Source of the DNA: Clostridia bacterium
GTDB taxonomy: Bacteria; Bacillota; Clostridia; Oscillospirales; Acutalibacteraceae
Direction of reading: 5' to 3'
DNA length: 58,596 nt
Assembly (NCBI GenBank): GCA_017410585.1
Contig: JAFQQM010000018.1
Location: 1-58,596 of the forward strand
Position 1 is the stretch's first letter. Each line of letters begins with the position of its first letter. The notes below the pieces were generated by a model. The model had not been told where the DNA came from, did no database searches, and saw only the letters and a list, made by a program, of their open reading frames with translations. Positions 51,092 to 58,596 of the stretch are shown in pieces. The translations under genes were made by a program, and so were the position numbers.

Positions 51092-52656
51092 TCCTTTACC
51101 TCCGTTGTGACCGGCTCGCCGATAGCATCGGCCGCCGAAACGATTACCTTCTTATCATAACACGAAAATACGGTTTCGACAAGTTCTTTTTTCGGCGGTT
51201 TGGTAAGTAAACTGACGACCGGCACAATGACCAGACCCACCAGCATACAGAACACACCGGCATTGATGGGAGACTGCAACAACGTCGGGAAATACGGCTT
51301 GGCGAAAATGTTGGCCAACATCACCACCGTGGAGAAACCGAAGCACACCCACACCGAGGCCGCGGTGGTGCGTTTCCAATACAGGCCGTACAGGAACGGA
51401 GCAAGGAATGCACCCGCCAAGGCGCCCCAAGACACTCCCATCAACTGGGCAATAAAGGTAAGGCCGGATTTATACTGCAGGATGGCAATGACCACCGAGA
51501 TGGCAATAAACACCGCGATCAAGATCCGCATAATGAGCAACTGCTTCTTTTCACTGAGATCCTTGACGATCGTCCCTTTGATGAAATCCAACGTCAACGT
51601 CGAACTGGAGGCCATCACCAGCGAGGAAAGCGTGGACATGGAAGCGGACAAGACCAGCACCACCACTACGGCGATCAGCACCGGCGACAGGTCGGAGAGC
51701 ATAGTCGGGATAATGGCGTCGAAGCCGTCCTTGGCGATATCCACACGGTCGCCAAACAGACGCCCGAAACCGCCGAGGAAGTAGCAACCGCCGGCAACGA
51801 CCAAAGCAAAGACCGTGGAGATGATCATTCCCTTATTGATCGATTTCTCATTTTTGATGGCATAGAATTTCTGCACCATCTGCGGAAGTCCCCACGTTCC
51901 GAGGCTGGTAAGCAGCACCACGCCGAGCAGGTTAATGGGATCCGGACCAAAGAAGGAGGTAAACGCACCGGCGTTTTCGGAAACCGCGGGATCCACCACC
52001 TGCGAGAGCGCGTTCATCGCCTCGCTCAAACCGCCCTGAGTCTTCAGCACCGCGGCGATGACCGCCACGATACCGACAAGCATCACGATTCCTTGAATAA
52101 AATCGTTAATGGCGGTCGCCATATAGCCGCCGGCAATGACGTAGATTCCGGTCAAGATTGCCATAATGATAACACACAGCGAGTAGTCAATATGAAAAGC
52201 CATACCGAAGAGGCGGCTGAGACCGTTATACAGTGAAGCGGTATAAGGAATCAGGAAGATGAAGATAACGGCGGAAGCAGCCAACTTCAGCGCCTTACTG
52301 CCAAAGCGACCTTCAAAAAACTGCGGCATCGTCGCACTGTCCAAATGCTGACTCATCACGCGGGTGCGTCGTCCGAGTATCCACCAAGCCAGCAACGAAC
52401 CGATCAGCGCGTTACCGATGCCCGCCCACGTAGCGGCAATGCCGTATTTCCAGCCGAACTGACCGGCGTAACCGACGAATACGACGGCGGAAAAATACGA
52501 AGTGCCGTACGCGAAGGCGGTCAGCCACGGCCCGACACTTCTGCCGCCGAGAACAAAGCCGCCGACGTCGGTAGAATGCTTGCGGCAATAGAATCCGACG
52601 CCGATCATCACGCCGAAAAATACCACGAGCATACCGATCTTAATTACCAAATCCAT
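51088..52656 (-). CDS. Sodium:solute symporter (SSS family)
   Basis: The 522-residue permease has about 13 membrane segments, with the family features GVGFYCRKHSTDVGGFVLGG and GYMATAINDFIQGIVMLVGI, and DLSPVLIAVVVVLVLSASMS before a Na+-site helix. Family members take up proline, pantothenate, sugars or carboxylates with Na+. In this operon an aryl- or branched-chain carboxylate is the likely cargo. The C-terminal ~40 residues are a soluble tail. Confidence 0.9.
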   Translation of the reverse strand: MDLVIKIGMLVVFFGVMIGVGFYCRKHSTDVGGFVLGGRSVGPWLTAFAYGTSYFSAVVFVGYAGQFGWKYGIAATWAGIGNALIGSLLAWWILGRRTRVMSQHLDSATMPQFFEGRFGSKALKLAASAVIFIFLIPYTASLYNGLSRLFGMAFHIDYSLCVIIMAILTGIYVIAGGYMATAINDFIQGIVMLVGIVAVIAAVLKTQGGLSEAMNALSQVVDPAVSENAGAFTSFFGPDPINLLGVVLLTSLGTWGLPQMVQKFYAIKNEKSINKGMIISTVFALVVAGGCYFLGGFGRLFGDRVDIAKDGFDAIIPTMLSDLSPVLIAVVVVLVLSASMSTLSSLVMASSSTLTLDFIKGTIVKDLSEKKQLLIMRILIAVFIAISVVIAILQYKSGLTFIAQLMGVSWGALAGAFLAPFLYGLYWKRTTAASVWVCFGFSTVVMLANIFAKPYFPTLLQSPINAGVFCMLVGLVIVPVVSLLTKPPKKELVETVFSCYDKKVIVSAADAIGEPVTTEVKE

Positions 52657-52695
52657 AATAATGCCTTCTTTCGGGATGTAAAGTGTATTTGCTTG

Positions 52696-54333
52696 TCAGC
52701 CGGTGATCTGTACTTCCACCAAACGCCCTTGGCAGTACTTCTCACGCAGCGCCGGTTTTTCGATCTTGCCGGTAGGGTTACGCGGAACGCGATCGAAGAA
52801 GATCTTACGGGGACGTTTATAACGGGGAAGTTCTTGGCAGAAAGCGTCGATCTCTTCCTCGGTGCAGGTCATTCCCTCTTTGATCTCAATGATCGCCACC
52901 GCAATTTCGCCGAGGCGGGCATCCGGCAGACCGATGACCGCGACGTCCTTGATCTTATCGTAAGCACGAAGGAAATCTTCGATCTGCACGGGATAGAGGT
53001 TTTCACCGCCGGAGATGACAACGTCCTTTTTCCGGTCGACAAGGAAGATGAAACCATCTTCATCACGGCGAGCCATATCACCGGTGTAAAGCCATTCCCC
53101 TTTCAACACTTCGGCGGTGGCTTCAGGGTTTTTATAGTAGCATTGCATCACGCCGCCGCCCTTGACGATGAGTTCACCGACGTCACCGTCTGCCACGTCG
53201 TTGCCCTGATCGTCTACGATACGGGCTTCCCAACCGTATCCCGGTTTACCGATAGCGCCGACCTTGTGGATATTCTCTACGCCAAGGTGAACGCAACCTG
53301 GGCCGATGGATTCCGACAGACCGTAGTTGGTATCGTACTGGTGATGCGGGAACACCTTACGCCAGCGTTGAACCAAACTCGGCGGGACCGGCTGTGCGCC
53401 GATGTGCATCAAGCGCCACTGGTCCAGACGGTATTGGCTAAGGTCCACACGGCCGGAATCGATCGCATCCAAGAGGTCTTGTGCCCACGGCACCAACAAC
53501 CAAACGATCGTGCAACGTTCCTCGGTCACCGCCCGCAGGATCCATTCCGGCTTGACACCGCGCAACAGCACCGCTTTGGATCCGGAAAGTAAGGATCCGA
53601 ACCAGTGCATCTTCGCGCCGGTATGATACAGCGGTGGGATGCAGAGAAACACGTCCTCACGGGATTGCGAATGGTGGTTCTGTTCGGTCTCACAGGAGCA
53701 ATACAGCGCGCGGTGGTTATGAAGGATGGCTTTCGGGAAGCCGGTAGTACCGGAGGAAAAGTAGATTGCCGCATCATCCGTCTCGGTCAAAGCGACCGGC
53801 GGTGGGTTGGAAGAACAAAAGCTCATCAACCGCAGGCAATCTTCCGTATACGCCGGACCGTCTTTACCGACAAAGAACATCCGACGGACGGTCGGCAGAT
53901 CACCGGCGATGGCATCCATACGGGAGATAAACTCCGGACCAAATACCAGCACATCCACATCGGCCAGTTCCAGACAATACTTGATCTCATCACTGCTGTA
54001 ACGGAAGTTCATCGGCACCGCCACACAGCCTGCCTTTAAAATACCGAAATAAATGGGCAACCATTCCAAACAGTTCATCAGCAGGATGGCCACCTTGGTT
54101 CCCTTCGCCAGCCCACGCGAGAGCAATAAGTTGGCAAAGCGGTTGGCACGGCGATCAAAATCCTTCCAACTGATCTCGCGGCGATACGGCGCATCCGAAC
54201 TGGCGCTTTCGATCAAATTGAAATCCCACCAAGTCGTTGCCTTATCGCGTTCCTCGGAAGGATTGATCTCCACCAGACTGGTTTCTCCGCCGTAAAGGCG
54301 AGCATTGCGTTCCAATAAATCGGTAATAATCAT
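52696..54333 (-). CDS. AMP-forming acyl-CoA synthetase (class I adenylate-forming)
   Basis: The 545-residue enzyme has the P-loop IYFSSGTTGFPKAILHNH, YDTNYGLSESIGPG, the hinge region YTGDMARRDEDGFIFLVDRKKD and the C-terminal catalytic lysine region NPTGKIEKPALREKY. It activates a carboxylic acid to its CoA ester; the family does not tell which. As first gene of the operon with a symporter, IOR and PaaK, an imported aryl or short-chain acid is likely. The ATG at 54333 has a modest AGGTGA RBS; an upstream start at 54360 is possible. Confidence 0.9.
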   Translation of the reverse strand: MIITDLLERNARLYGGETSLVEINPSEERDKATTWWDFNLIESASSDAPYRREISWKDFDRRANRFANLLLSRGLAKGTKVAILLMNCLEWLPIYFGILKAGCVAVPMNFRYSSDEIKYCLELADVDVLVFGPEFISRMDAIAGDLPTVRRMFFVGKDGPAYTEDCLRLMSFCSSNPPPVALTETDDAAIYFSSGTTGFPKAILHNHRALYCSCETEQNHHSQSREDVFLCIPPLYHTGAKMHWFGSLLSGSKAVLLRGVKPEWILRAVTEERCTIVWLLVPWAQDLLDAIDSGRVDLSQYRLDQWRLMHIGAQPVPPSLVQRWRKVFPHHQYDTNYGLSESIGPGCVHLGVENIHKVGAIGKPGYGWEARIVDDQGNDVADGDVGELIVKGGGVMQCYYKNPEATAEVLKGEWLYTGDMARRDEDGFIFLVDRKKDVVISGGENLYPVQIEDFLRAYDKIKDVAVIGLPDARLGEIAVAIIEIKEGMTCTEEEIDAFCQELPRYKRPRKIFFDRVPRNPTGKIEKPALREKYCQGRLVEVQITG

Positions 54334-54385
54334 ACTGTCACCTATTCTTTCAAGCGGCACGTTCCACCGCTAAAATATGTAATAC

Positions 54386-54414
54386 AGTTTAGCACTTTTA
54401 AGCGCTAAAGTCAA
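54386..54414 (-). promoter_or_regulatory. Promoter of the ligase/ior operon with a palindrome
   Basis: TTGACT (54414-54409), 17 bp, TAAACT (54391-54386) on the minus strand. A dyad with 10-bp arms (one mismatch) and a 2-bp centre, TTTAGCACTT / AAGCGCTAAA (54388-54409), spans the whole spacer. The layout is like that of the ilvE promoter. Confidence 0.72.
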
Positions 54415-54474
54415 GAGGCAGAACAAGGATTTTTTCGATTTTTTTTGACATGTTGATTTTTTTATTTTTAGGGG

Positions 54475-54504
54475 TTGAAACCGCCGTTTTCCGTGTGCTA
54501 AAAT
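54475..54504 (+). promoter_or_regulatory. Promoter of the amidohydrolase gene
   Basis: TTGAAA (54475-54480), 18 bp, TAAAAT (54499-54504), 27 bp ahead of the gene. Confidence 0.65.
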
Positions 54505-54530
54505 AACAAGCGAAGGGAGATGCAAGACCT

Positions 54531-55325
54531 ATGTTCATCGATTTCCATACACACGCGTTCCCGCCCAAGATCGCCGCGGCGGCGATCAGCAAGTTGGCGG
54601 ATGCTTCCGGCGGTCTGTGCCCGCAAACGGACGGAACGGTCGATTCACTACTGGCCGAAATGAATGCCGACGGCGTGGAGATGGCGGTGGTGCAGTCCAT
54701 TGCCACTAACCCGCACCAGCAGTCGAAGGTCAACGATTACGCCTTTGAGATGGACAAGAACCCGCGCATCGTGGCGTTCGGATCGGTGCATCCCGATGCG
54801 CCGGATGCGCTGATCGAATTGGAACGCATCAAGGCCGCCGGATTAAAGGGTGTTAAACTACATCCCGAGTATCAGAAATTTTTCGTCGATGATCCGAAAA
54901 TGAGACCGATCTATAAGAAGATCGCCGAGTTGGGGCTGGTGACATTATTTCATGCCGGCGTGGATTACGGGTTTGCTCCGCCCTACCACTGTATGCCCGA
55001 TCAACTGTTGCGAGCGATGGCGTGGATAGACTCGCCGGTGGTGGCGGCTCACTGGGGCGGTTTGTGCTGTGGTGACGAGGTACTGCAGAAACTGTGCGGC
55101 ATCGACAACTTATGGTTCGACACCGCCTTCGGGCACGGTACGATGGCCAAAAGTATGGCGCAGGCGATCGTGGATAAACAGACCCCCGACCGGCTGTTGT
55201 TTGCCTCGGATATGCCGTGGCACCGTCCCGCTTGGGAAAGGCGATTGATTGAATCGCTGGATCTGAGCGAAAACGACAAACAGAAAATCTATCATCAAAA
55301 TGCAGAAAAGCTGTTGGCTCTTTGA
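54531..55325 (+). CDS. Amidohydrolase_2 family metal-dependent hydrolase
   Basis: The 264-residue TIM-barrel protein has the metal motif HTH at 6-8 (FIDFHTHAFPP), GVKLHPEYQ, TLFHAGVDYGF, a second His near VVAAHWGG and the catalytic Asp in LLFASDMPWHRP. This is the ACMSD/gamma-resorcylate-decarboxylase-like family, whose members hydrolyse or decarboxylate small acids. The substrate is unknown. It is divergent from the aryl-acid operon, so a link to aromatic metabolism is possible but only positional. Confidence 0.85.
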   Translation: MFIDFHTHAFPPKIAAAAISKLADASGGLCPQTDGTVDSLLAEMNADGVEMAVVQSIATNPHQQSKVNDYAFEMDKNPRIVAFGSVHPDAPDALIELERIKAAGLKGVKLHPEYQKFFVDDPKMRPIYKKIAELGLVTLFHAGVDYGFAPPYHCMPDQLLRAMAWIDSPVVAAHWGGLCCGDEVLQKLCGIDNLWFDTAFGHGTMAKSMAQAIVDKQTPDRLLFASDMPWHRPAWERRLIESLDLSENDKQKIYHQNAEKLLAL

Positions 55326-55341
55326 GTCAACAGCTTTTATT
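55306..55341. terminator. Bidirectional terminator, amidohydrolase / MBL hydrolase
   Basis: AAAAGCTGTTG pairs with CAACAGCTTTT over an 11-nt loop. The hairpin contains the last codons of the amidohydrolase and the stop of the convergent gene. Confidence 0.8.
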
Positions 55342-56209
55342 TGACGGTTTCCCAGCGAACGCGATAGTCGATCAACAACGGGCGCACCCGACCAAGATCA
55401 CACAGCCAAGACAAATAACTGCGCAAGGTACTGCCGACCAGCGCATAGCGGGCGGCGGTCAAAGTCATCCCACCGGCAGAAAGCAACGCCGCCAGCAGAT
55501 CGTCAAAGCCGGTCGGCTTGCGGCAGATAGCGCAGATCCGCTCGGCGTTGCGGTGGACCGTATCGGCATTATATTCCGCCAACGGGCGGATATTGGTCGT
55601 CGGGTCGGCGTGAGCCGGCACAAACAGAGCGGCATCCCACTCTTTGACCTTCTCCAACGTACGCAGGTAAGCAGCCACGTCGTAAATATAGGTCAGCGGA
55701 TAATGCTCCAACAATTGCCGACTGCAGAGACAATCGGCAATATAGGCGTTACCGTCGGCGGTGCGATAACCGACCATACCGGGTGAATGACCGGATAGCG
55801 GCAACACCTCCCATCCTTCCGGTAATCGGGCGGCAGACAGCACCTTCGCGGCGGATGGTTCTGCCATCAGCAACGGCACGCGCAAGAGGGTCGGCGGATA
55901 GCCGCCATACAGCATCGACACGTTTTGCCGTGGATCGCAGACCGCGTCACATTCCCGCTCCGGTGCCCATATCCTGCAACCGGTCTGTTGTTGCAAGGTT
56001 GCACTCCCGCCGATATGGTCGGCGTGGGCGTGGGTATGGTAGATAGCCGCCAACCGCCAACCCCGTTCCTTCAGCCATCCGGCAACACTCTCCCCTGCCG
56101 CACGGTCGCCGCTGTCGATCAGGCAAATCTCCCGTTTGCCGGTTTGGATAACGCCGAAAGCGGCGTAGTTTTGGCCGTAAGCATCGTGCTCTGACAACCG
56201 CCGAAACAT
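55337..56209 (-). CDS. Metallo-beta-lactamase-fold hydrolase
   Basis: The 290-residue protein has the zinc motif HTHAHADHIGG, later ligands in LSGHSPGMVGY and VPAHADP, and a C-terminal helical/winged part (about 215-290) seen in lactonase-like and glyoxalase-II-like members that act on thioesters or lactones. The ATG at 56209 is chosen because the earlier ATG at 56215 directly abuts the AGGGGAGGG RBS. No function can be assigned from its neighbours. Confidence 0.82.
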   Translation of the reverse strand: MFRRLSEHDAYGQNYAAFGVIQTGKREICLIDSGDRAAGESVAGWLKERGWRLAAIYHTHAHADHIGGSATLQQQTGCRIWAPERECDAVCDPRQNVSMLYGGYPPTLLRVPLLMAEPSAAKVLSAARLPEGWEVLPLSGHSPGMVGYRTADGNAYIADCLCSRQLLEHYPLTYIYDVAAYLRTLEKVKEWDAALFVPAHADPTTNIRPLAEYNADTVHRNAERICAICRKPTGFDDLLAALLSAGGMTLTAARYALVGSTLRSYLSWLCDLGRVRPLLIDYRVRWETVK

Positions 56210-56296
56210 CCTCATCCCTCCCCTTACTGTTACTATTTCCCAAAAACATCAAAAATAAAGGTTGGAATTTCTGCAAGAAAAATGCAAAATTTCCTC

Positions 56297-56325
56297 TATA
56301 CAAATGCACATCTGTGTGTTATAAT
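56297..56325 (+). promoter_or_regulatory. purC promoter region
   Basis: TATACA (56297-56302), 17 bp, TATAAT (56320-56325). It is flanked by a 10-bp inverted repeat, TGCAAGAAAA (56272-56281) and TTTTCTTGCA (56325-56334). No purine riboswitch was seen. Confidence 0.6.
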
Positions 56326-56357
56326 TTTCTTGCAACTTAATAAAGGAGTGGGTCTTT

Positions 56358-57041
56358 ATGAAAAAAATCTACGAAGGCAAAACCAAGGACGTCTATTCTC
56401 TTGACAACGGCAACGTGATGCTGAAGTTTAAGGACGATTGCACCGGCAAAGACGGTGTGTTCGATCCGGGCGAAAACGCGGTCGGCCTGACCATTGAAGG
56501 CATCGGCAAAGCCAATCTGGAAACCTCGATCCACTACTTTGAACTGCTCAAAGCGGCCGGTATCAAAACGCACTACGTGTCGGCGGACATTGAAAATGCG
56601 ACGATGGAAGTGCTGCCCGGCAAGGTGTTCGGCCACGGTCTGGAAGTCATCTGCCGTCTGGTCGCTACCGGCAGTTTCATCCGCCGCTACGGTGAGTACA
56701 TCGCCGACGGCACCGTGCTTCCCGGCGGTTACGTGGAATGCACCTTCAAAAACGACGAAAAGGGCGATCCGCTGGTGACCGGCGAAGGTCTGGCGGCGCT
56801 GGGCGTGATGACGCTTGAGATGTTTGAAAGCATGAAGGAGCAGACCCTCAAGATCACCAAGATCGTCGCTGACGATCTTAAGGAAAAGGGTCTGGATCTG
56901 TGGGATATCAAGTTTGAATTCGGCTACAATAACGGCGAGGTCATCCTCATCGATGAAATCGCTTCGGGCAATATGCGCGTCTATAAAGATGGCGTCATCG
57001 TCCCCCCGACCGAACTGACCAAACTGATCCTCAGGAAATAA
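56358..57041 (+). CDS. purC: SAICAR synthetase
   Basis: The 227-residue enzyme joins CAIR and aspartate in purine synthesis. Its features are [23 protein letters not shown] (a variant of the usual region), [33 protein letters not shown] and the conserved end. It is monocistronic here, away from other pur genes, with RBS AAAGGAG. The region around residues 30-45 departs somewhat from the common KxDITAxNGxK pattern and is worth comparing with relatives. Confidence 0.92.
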   Translation: MKKIYEGKTKDVYSLDNGNVMLKFKDDCTGKDGVFDPGENAVGLTIEGIGKANLETSIHYFELLKAAGIKTHYVSADIENATMEVLPGKVFGHGLEVICRLVATGSFIRRYGEYIADGTVLPGGYVECTFKNDEKGDPLVTGEGLAALGVMTLEMFESMKEQTLKITKIVADDLKEKGLDLWDIKFEFGYNNGEVILIDEIASGNMRVYKDGVIVPPTELTKLILRK

Positions 57042-57050
57042 GAATGTAAA

Positions 57051-57071
57051 AAAAAAGACCTTGTCTTGCGA
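57051..57071 (+). repeat. Direct repeat, left copy (left arm of purC terminator)
   Basis: Twenty of 21 bases match 58117-58137 in the same orientation (AAAAAAGACCTTGTCTT identical, then one mismatch and CGA). The pair brackets about 1.05 kb of AT-rich DNA. Confidence 0.7.
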
Positions 57072-57086
57072 CAAGGTCTTTTTTGT
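57051..57086 (+). terminator. purC terminator
   Basis: AAAAAGACCTTGTC pairs with GACAAGGTCTTTTT over TTGC, followed by more T. Its left arm and loop occur again at 58117-58137. Confidence 0.92.
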
Positions 57087-57113
57087 TTGGTGCGGGTGTT
57101 CATAACGAAATTT

Positions 57114-57500
57114 TCAATCTAGCTTTAAGTAAGTTTTATAATATTCCATAGCCACCGACGTCGATATGTGCATAGGATTATTCACAGAGAAAAGCGCTCG
57201 GGGCAAATTATGGAATCCCCAAACATAACCAATCACTTTATTTAATTCTTTTCTAGTTAATAATATGATACATTCTCTAAGCTGATTGCTCATAAAAACG
57301 GCGAAGTTCGTATATTCAACAGAATAGTTTGGGTTGCCTTTCAAAAGACGAATGATTTCATCTACTTGCGCTTGTATTTGATAAATATCCTTTTCCAAAG
57401 ACAAGCGGTTCTTTCGGAATAATAATTTTTTATTATTATACTTTTTTAGCTGAATTGATAAAGTATATGTTTGTTCAGCAAGTTCAGTAATCACAGACAT
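57114..57500 (-). CDS. Hypothetical protein, 128 residues, AT-rich gene
   Basis: Not recognised. The product is helical, with a likely coiled coil at residues ~20-55 (KNRLSLEKDIYQIQAQVDEI), and no membrane segment. Its AT-rich codon use differs sharply from the GC-rich genes to the left, which suggests transfer. It lies 21 bp after the stop of the next gene upstream on the same strand, so they may form one operon. A coding call rests on open frame, length and pairing with its neighbour. Confidence 0.5.
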   Translation of the reverse strand: MSVITELAEQTYTLSIQLKKYNNKKLLFRKNRLSLEKDIYQIQAQVDEIIRLLKGNPNYSVEYTNFAVFMSNQLRECIILLTRKELNKVIGYVWGFHNLPRALFSVNNPMHISTSVAMEYYKTYLKLD

Positions 57501-57521
57501 TCACCACTTACAATTATTATA

Positions 57522-58007
57522 TCACCGTGGGAGGTTCTTTCGGATATACAGAATCATATAAAAGGTCGTTGTCAAAAATCCAATCAAGCTAAAACCGGCC
57601 AACAACCAATCCCACACGCTTCGTTCACAATGAACCAAAACGCTATGATTGTAGTCGATTATGACGGTCGTCCCTTGGGTCATAGCGCGAATATTGTTAT
57701 CACGACCTGGTAAATACGCAATTTGATATTCCTCTTCGGGAATAACTTGACTAATTATCGCAGCCGTTTCATGCGCTAAATATATTTTCCCCGTGGTATC
57801 AACAATTTGCCAGCGATTTATTCTTGAGGAAATCTGTTGAACTTCAGCAACGGTAATCGTGGCTTTTTCCCATTCGCTCGGCGATTCCACCATAAACAGG
57901 CGCAAACCAAAATAGCTGAAAATAAGACAGAATACAAGGGCACATAAAGCAAAGCACTTCGTGCGTTTTGCCAATGCGATATTTTGCCGTGCGTCATTTG
58001 GCTTCAT
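57522..58007 (-). CDS. Hypothetical membrane protein with two membrane segments
   Basis: The 161-residue protein has one membrane helix near the N-terminus (CFALCALVFCLIFSYFGLRL), an extracytoplasmic beta-rich domain of ~85 residues (TITVAEVQQISSRINRWQIV and following) and a second helix near the C-terminus (WLLAGFSLIGFLTTTFYMIL). This is the layout of DUF3592-like proteins, though I am not sure of the family. AT-rich, like the gene after it. RBS AGGGGATGAAC. Confidence 0.55.
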   Translation of the reverse strand: MKPNDARQNIALAKRTKCFALCALVFCLIFSYFGLRLFMVESPSEWEKATITVAEVQQISSRINRWQIVDTTGKIYLAHETAAIISQVIPEEEYQIAYLPGRDNNIRAMTQGTTVIIDYNHSVLVHCERSVWDWLLAGFSLIGFLTTTFYMILYIRKNLPR

Positions 58008-58116
58008 CTGTTCATCCCCTATTTTTTAATAGTCTCTTGGATTAAGTACATTATAGCATACAACTATGCCTTTTTCAACGATTGATTGCTTCTGCAACAA
58101 GAAGCGCCTTTAGTTT

Positions 58117-58137
58117 AAAAAAGACCTTGTCTTTCGA
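58117..58137 (+). repeat. Direct repeat, right copy (truncated terminator arm)
   Basis: A copy of the left arm and loop of the purC terminator that stops at CGA, where IS-like end sequence (ACTGCCCC...) begins. No plus-strand gene lies upstream that it could terminate. Confidence 0.65.
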
Positions 58138-58196
58138 ACTGCCCCATTTTGTGCGGACGGCACAAAAAAGCCCCCTGTGGTAAGAAAGATTAAATT
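58138..58196 (-). mobile_element. Probable right end of an IS3-family element
   Basis: The stretch after the transposase-tail stop codon contains GTGCCGTCCGCACAAAATGG and a CCCC-rich edge, of a kind I associate with IS3/IS150-group ends in Firmicutes. Only one end is in the window, so the inverted repeat cannot be confirmed. Confidence 0.5.
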
Positions 58197-58596
58197 TTAA
58201 GCAACAAACTGACTTCGTTTTTCCAGCGGGGTCAGTTTTGTTTTTGTTTGAATACGCTGATGGTTGTAGAAATAAATGTATTTATCAATAAGAAGACGAG
58301 CTTCAGTAAAGGTTTGCAGTTTATACGCTGTAAGGTCATAAAGCTGCACTGAACCAAGTTCATTTCTAATGTGGCGATCTACAAGATTGCAATAATGCGC
58401 ATAAGTTGATTCTTTTACGCAATATTTCTTTTGAAGCAAAAAGTAGTTGATTAAATCATTAAACAATTCAGCACTTTTTTGGGTAGATGCTTCGGCGTTG
58501 TCGCGTAGTGCATTTTCCTTCTTCTTTCTCGCCTCTGAATAGGTCTTTCCATAAAGATATCCGTAGACAGCTTTTCCATTCTTATAATATTTGATA
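58197..58596 (-). pseudogene. Tyrosine recombinase N-terminus fused to IS3 transposase tail, partial
   Basis: The frame is open to the window edge. Its first part reads YYKNGKAVYGYLYGKTYSEA (integrase arm-type DNA-binding domain) and then LQKKYCVKESTYAHYCNLVD (SAM-like core-binding domain). Near base 58303 it switches to ARLLIDKYIYFYNHQRIQ and TKTKLTPLEKRSQFVA, which is the C-terminal end of IS3/IS150 transposases. The recombinase catalytic domain with its R-H-R-Y residues is missing, so integrase activity is excluded for this product. It is most simply a deletion joining an integrase gene to an inserted IS. Confidence 0.75.

Noticed and set aside
1..58596. tRNA or rRNA genes
   Set aside because: The gaps between genes were read for cloverleaf arms and the GGTTCGAATC-type T-arm and none was found; this was by eye, so a weak one could be missed.

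Overview
The window looks like chromosome of an anaerobic, spore-forming, low-to-mid-GC-branch Firmicute (class Clostridia, most likely an Oscillospiraceae/Ruminococcaceae-type gut bacterium). The reasons are the sporulation gene ytfJ, AddB instead of RecBCD, ScpAB, a type 1B dihydroorotate dehydrogenase (PyrD+PyrK), indolepyruvate:ferredoxin oxidoreductase, GG(A/G)G-rich ribosome binding sites and SPDTG-type surface anchoring. The body of the window is GC-rich with dense, short-spaced operons. The last ~1.5 kb is clearly more AT-rich and carries mobile-element debris. No tRNA, rRNA or CRISPR array was seen.

Layout. 0.1-4.2 kb: mgtC-like gene, a divergent araC/melA (GH4 alpha-galactosidase) pair, and ilvE behind a strong promoter with a palindromic operator. 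4.2-16 kb (minus strand): one long housekeeping operon read from a TTGTAT-N17-TATAAT promoter at 16.03 kb, in the order M50 protease, scpA, scpB, ytfJ, rluB, pyrC, pyrF, pyrK, pyrD, ruvX, addB, HprK-like kinase. 16.1-24.5 kb: rpmB, a lone winged-helix regulator, pyridoxal kinase, an AEC permease with cca, nth, and a glyA-esterase-rarA operon. 24.6-29.6 kb: potABCD polyamine uptake operon plus a galactose-mutarotase-like gene, headed by a ~240-nt leader with long-range pairing that I cannot assign to a known riboswitch class.

29.7-37.4 kb: surface-structure locus. A 1938-residue von Willebrand A / pilin-repeat protein with a C-terminal SPDTG anchor follows a small Cys-rich protein. Upstream is a LuxR-type regulator that also has an N-terminal excisionase-like HTH and whose promoter region holds four evenly phased 16-bp palindromes. 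37.4-39.9 kb: PQ-loop membrane protein, DivIVA-like coiled coil, PC4-like protein and UppP. 40-46.9 kb: three-gene secreted locus (332-residue exported protein, an unlisted 53-residue peptide, and an 1879-residue exported protein with duplicated lectin-like modules and a possible glycosidase C-terminus). 47-54.4 kb: operon for aryl/2-oxo acid metabolism (acyl-CoA ligase, Na+/solute symporter, IorA, IorB, PaaK-type ligase, ACT protein). 54.5-57 kb: amidohydrolase, MBL hydrolase and purC. 57-58.6 kb: two AT-rich orphan genes between copies of a 21-bp terminator-derived repeat, then a chimera of a tyrosine recombinase N-terminus and an IS3-family transposase tail that runs off the window.

The most interesting parts are the pot leader, the phased operator array with its double-HTH regulator, the promoter embedded in a terminator hairpin ahead of the pilin operon, the 53-residue peptide between two exported proteins, and the integrase/transposase chimera. 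All family calls are from recognition of sequence motifs; no database search was run.
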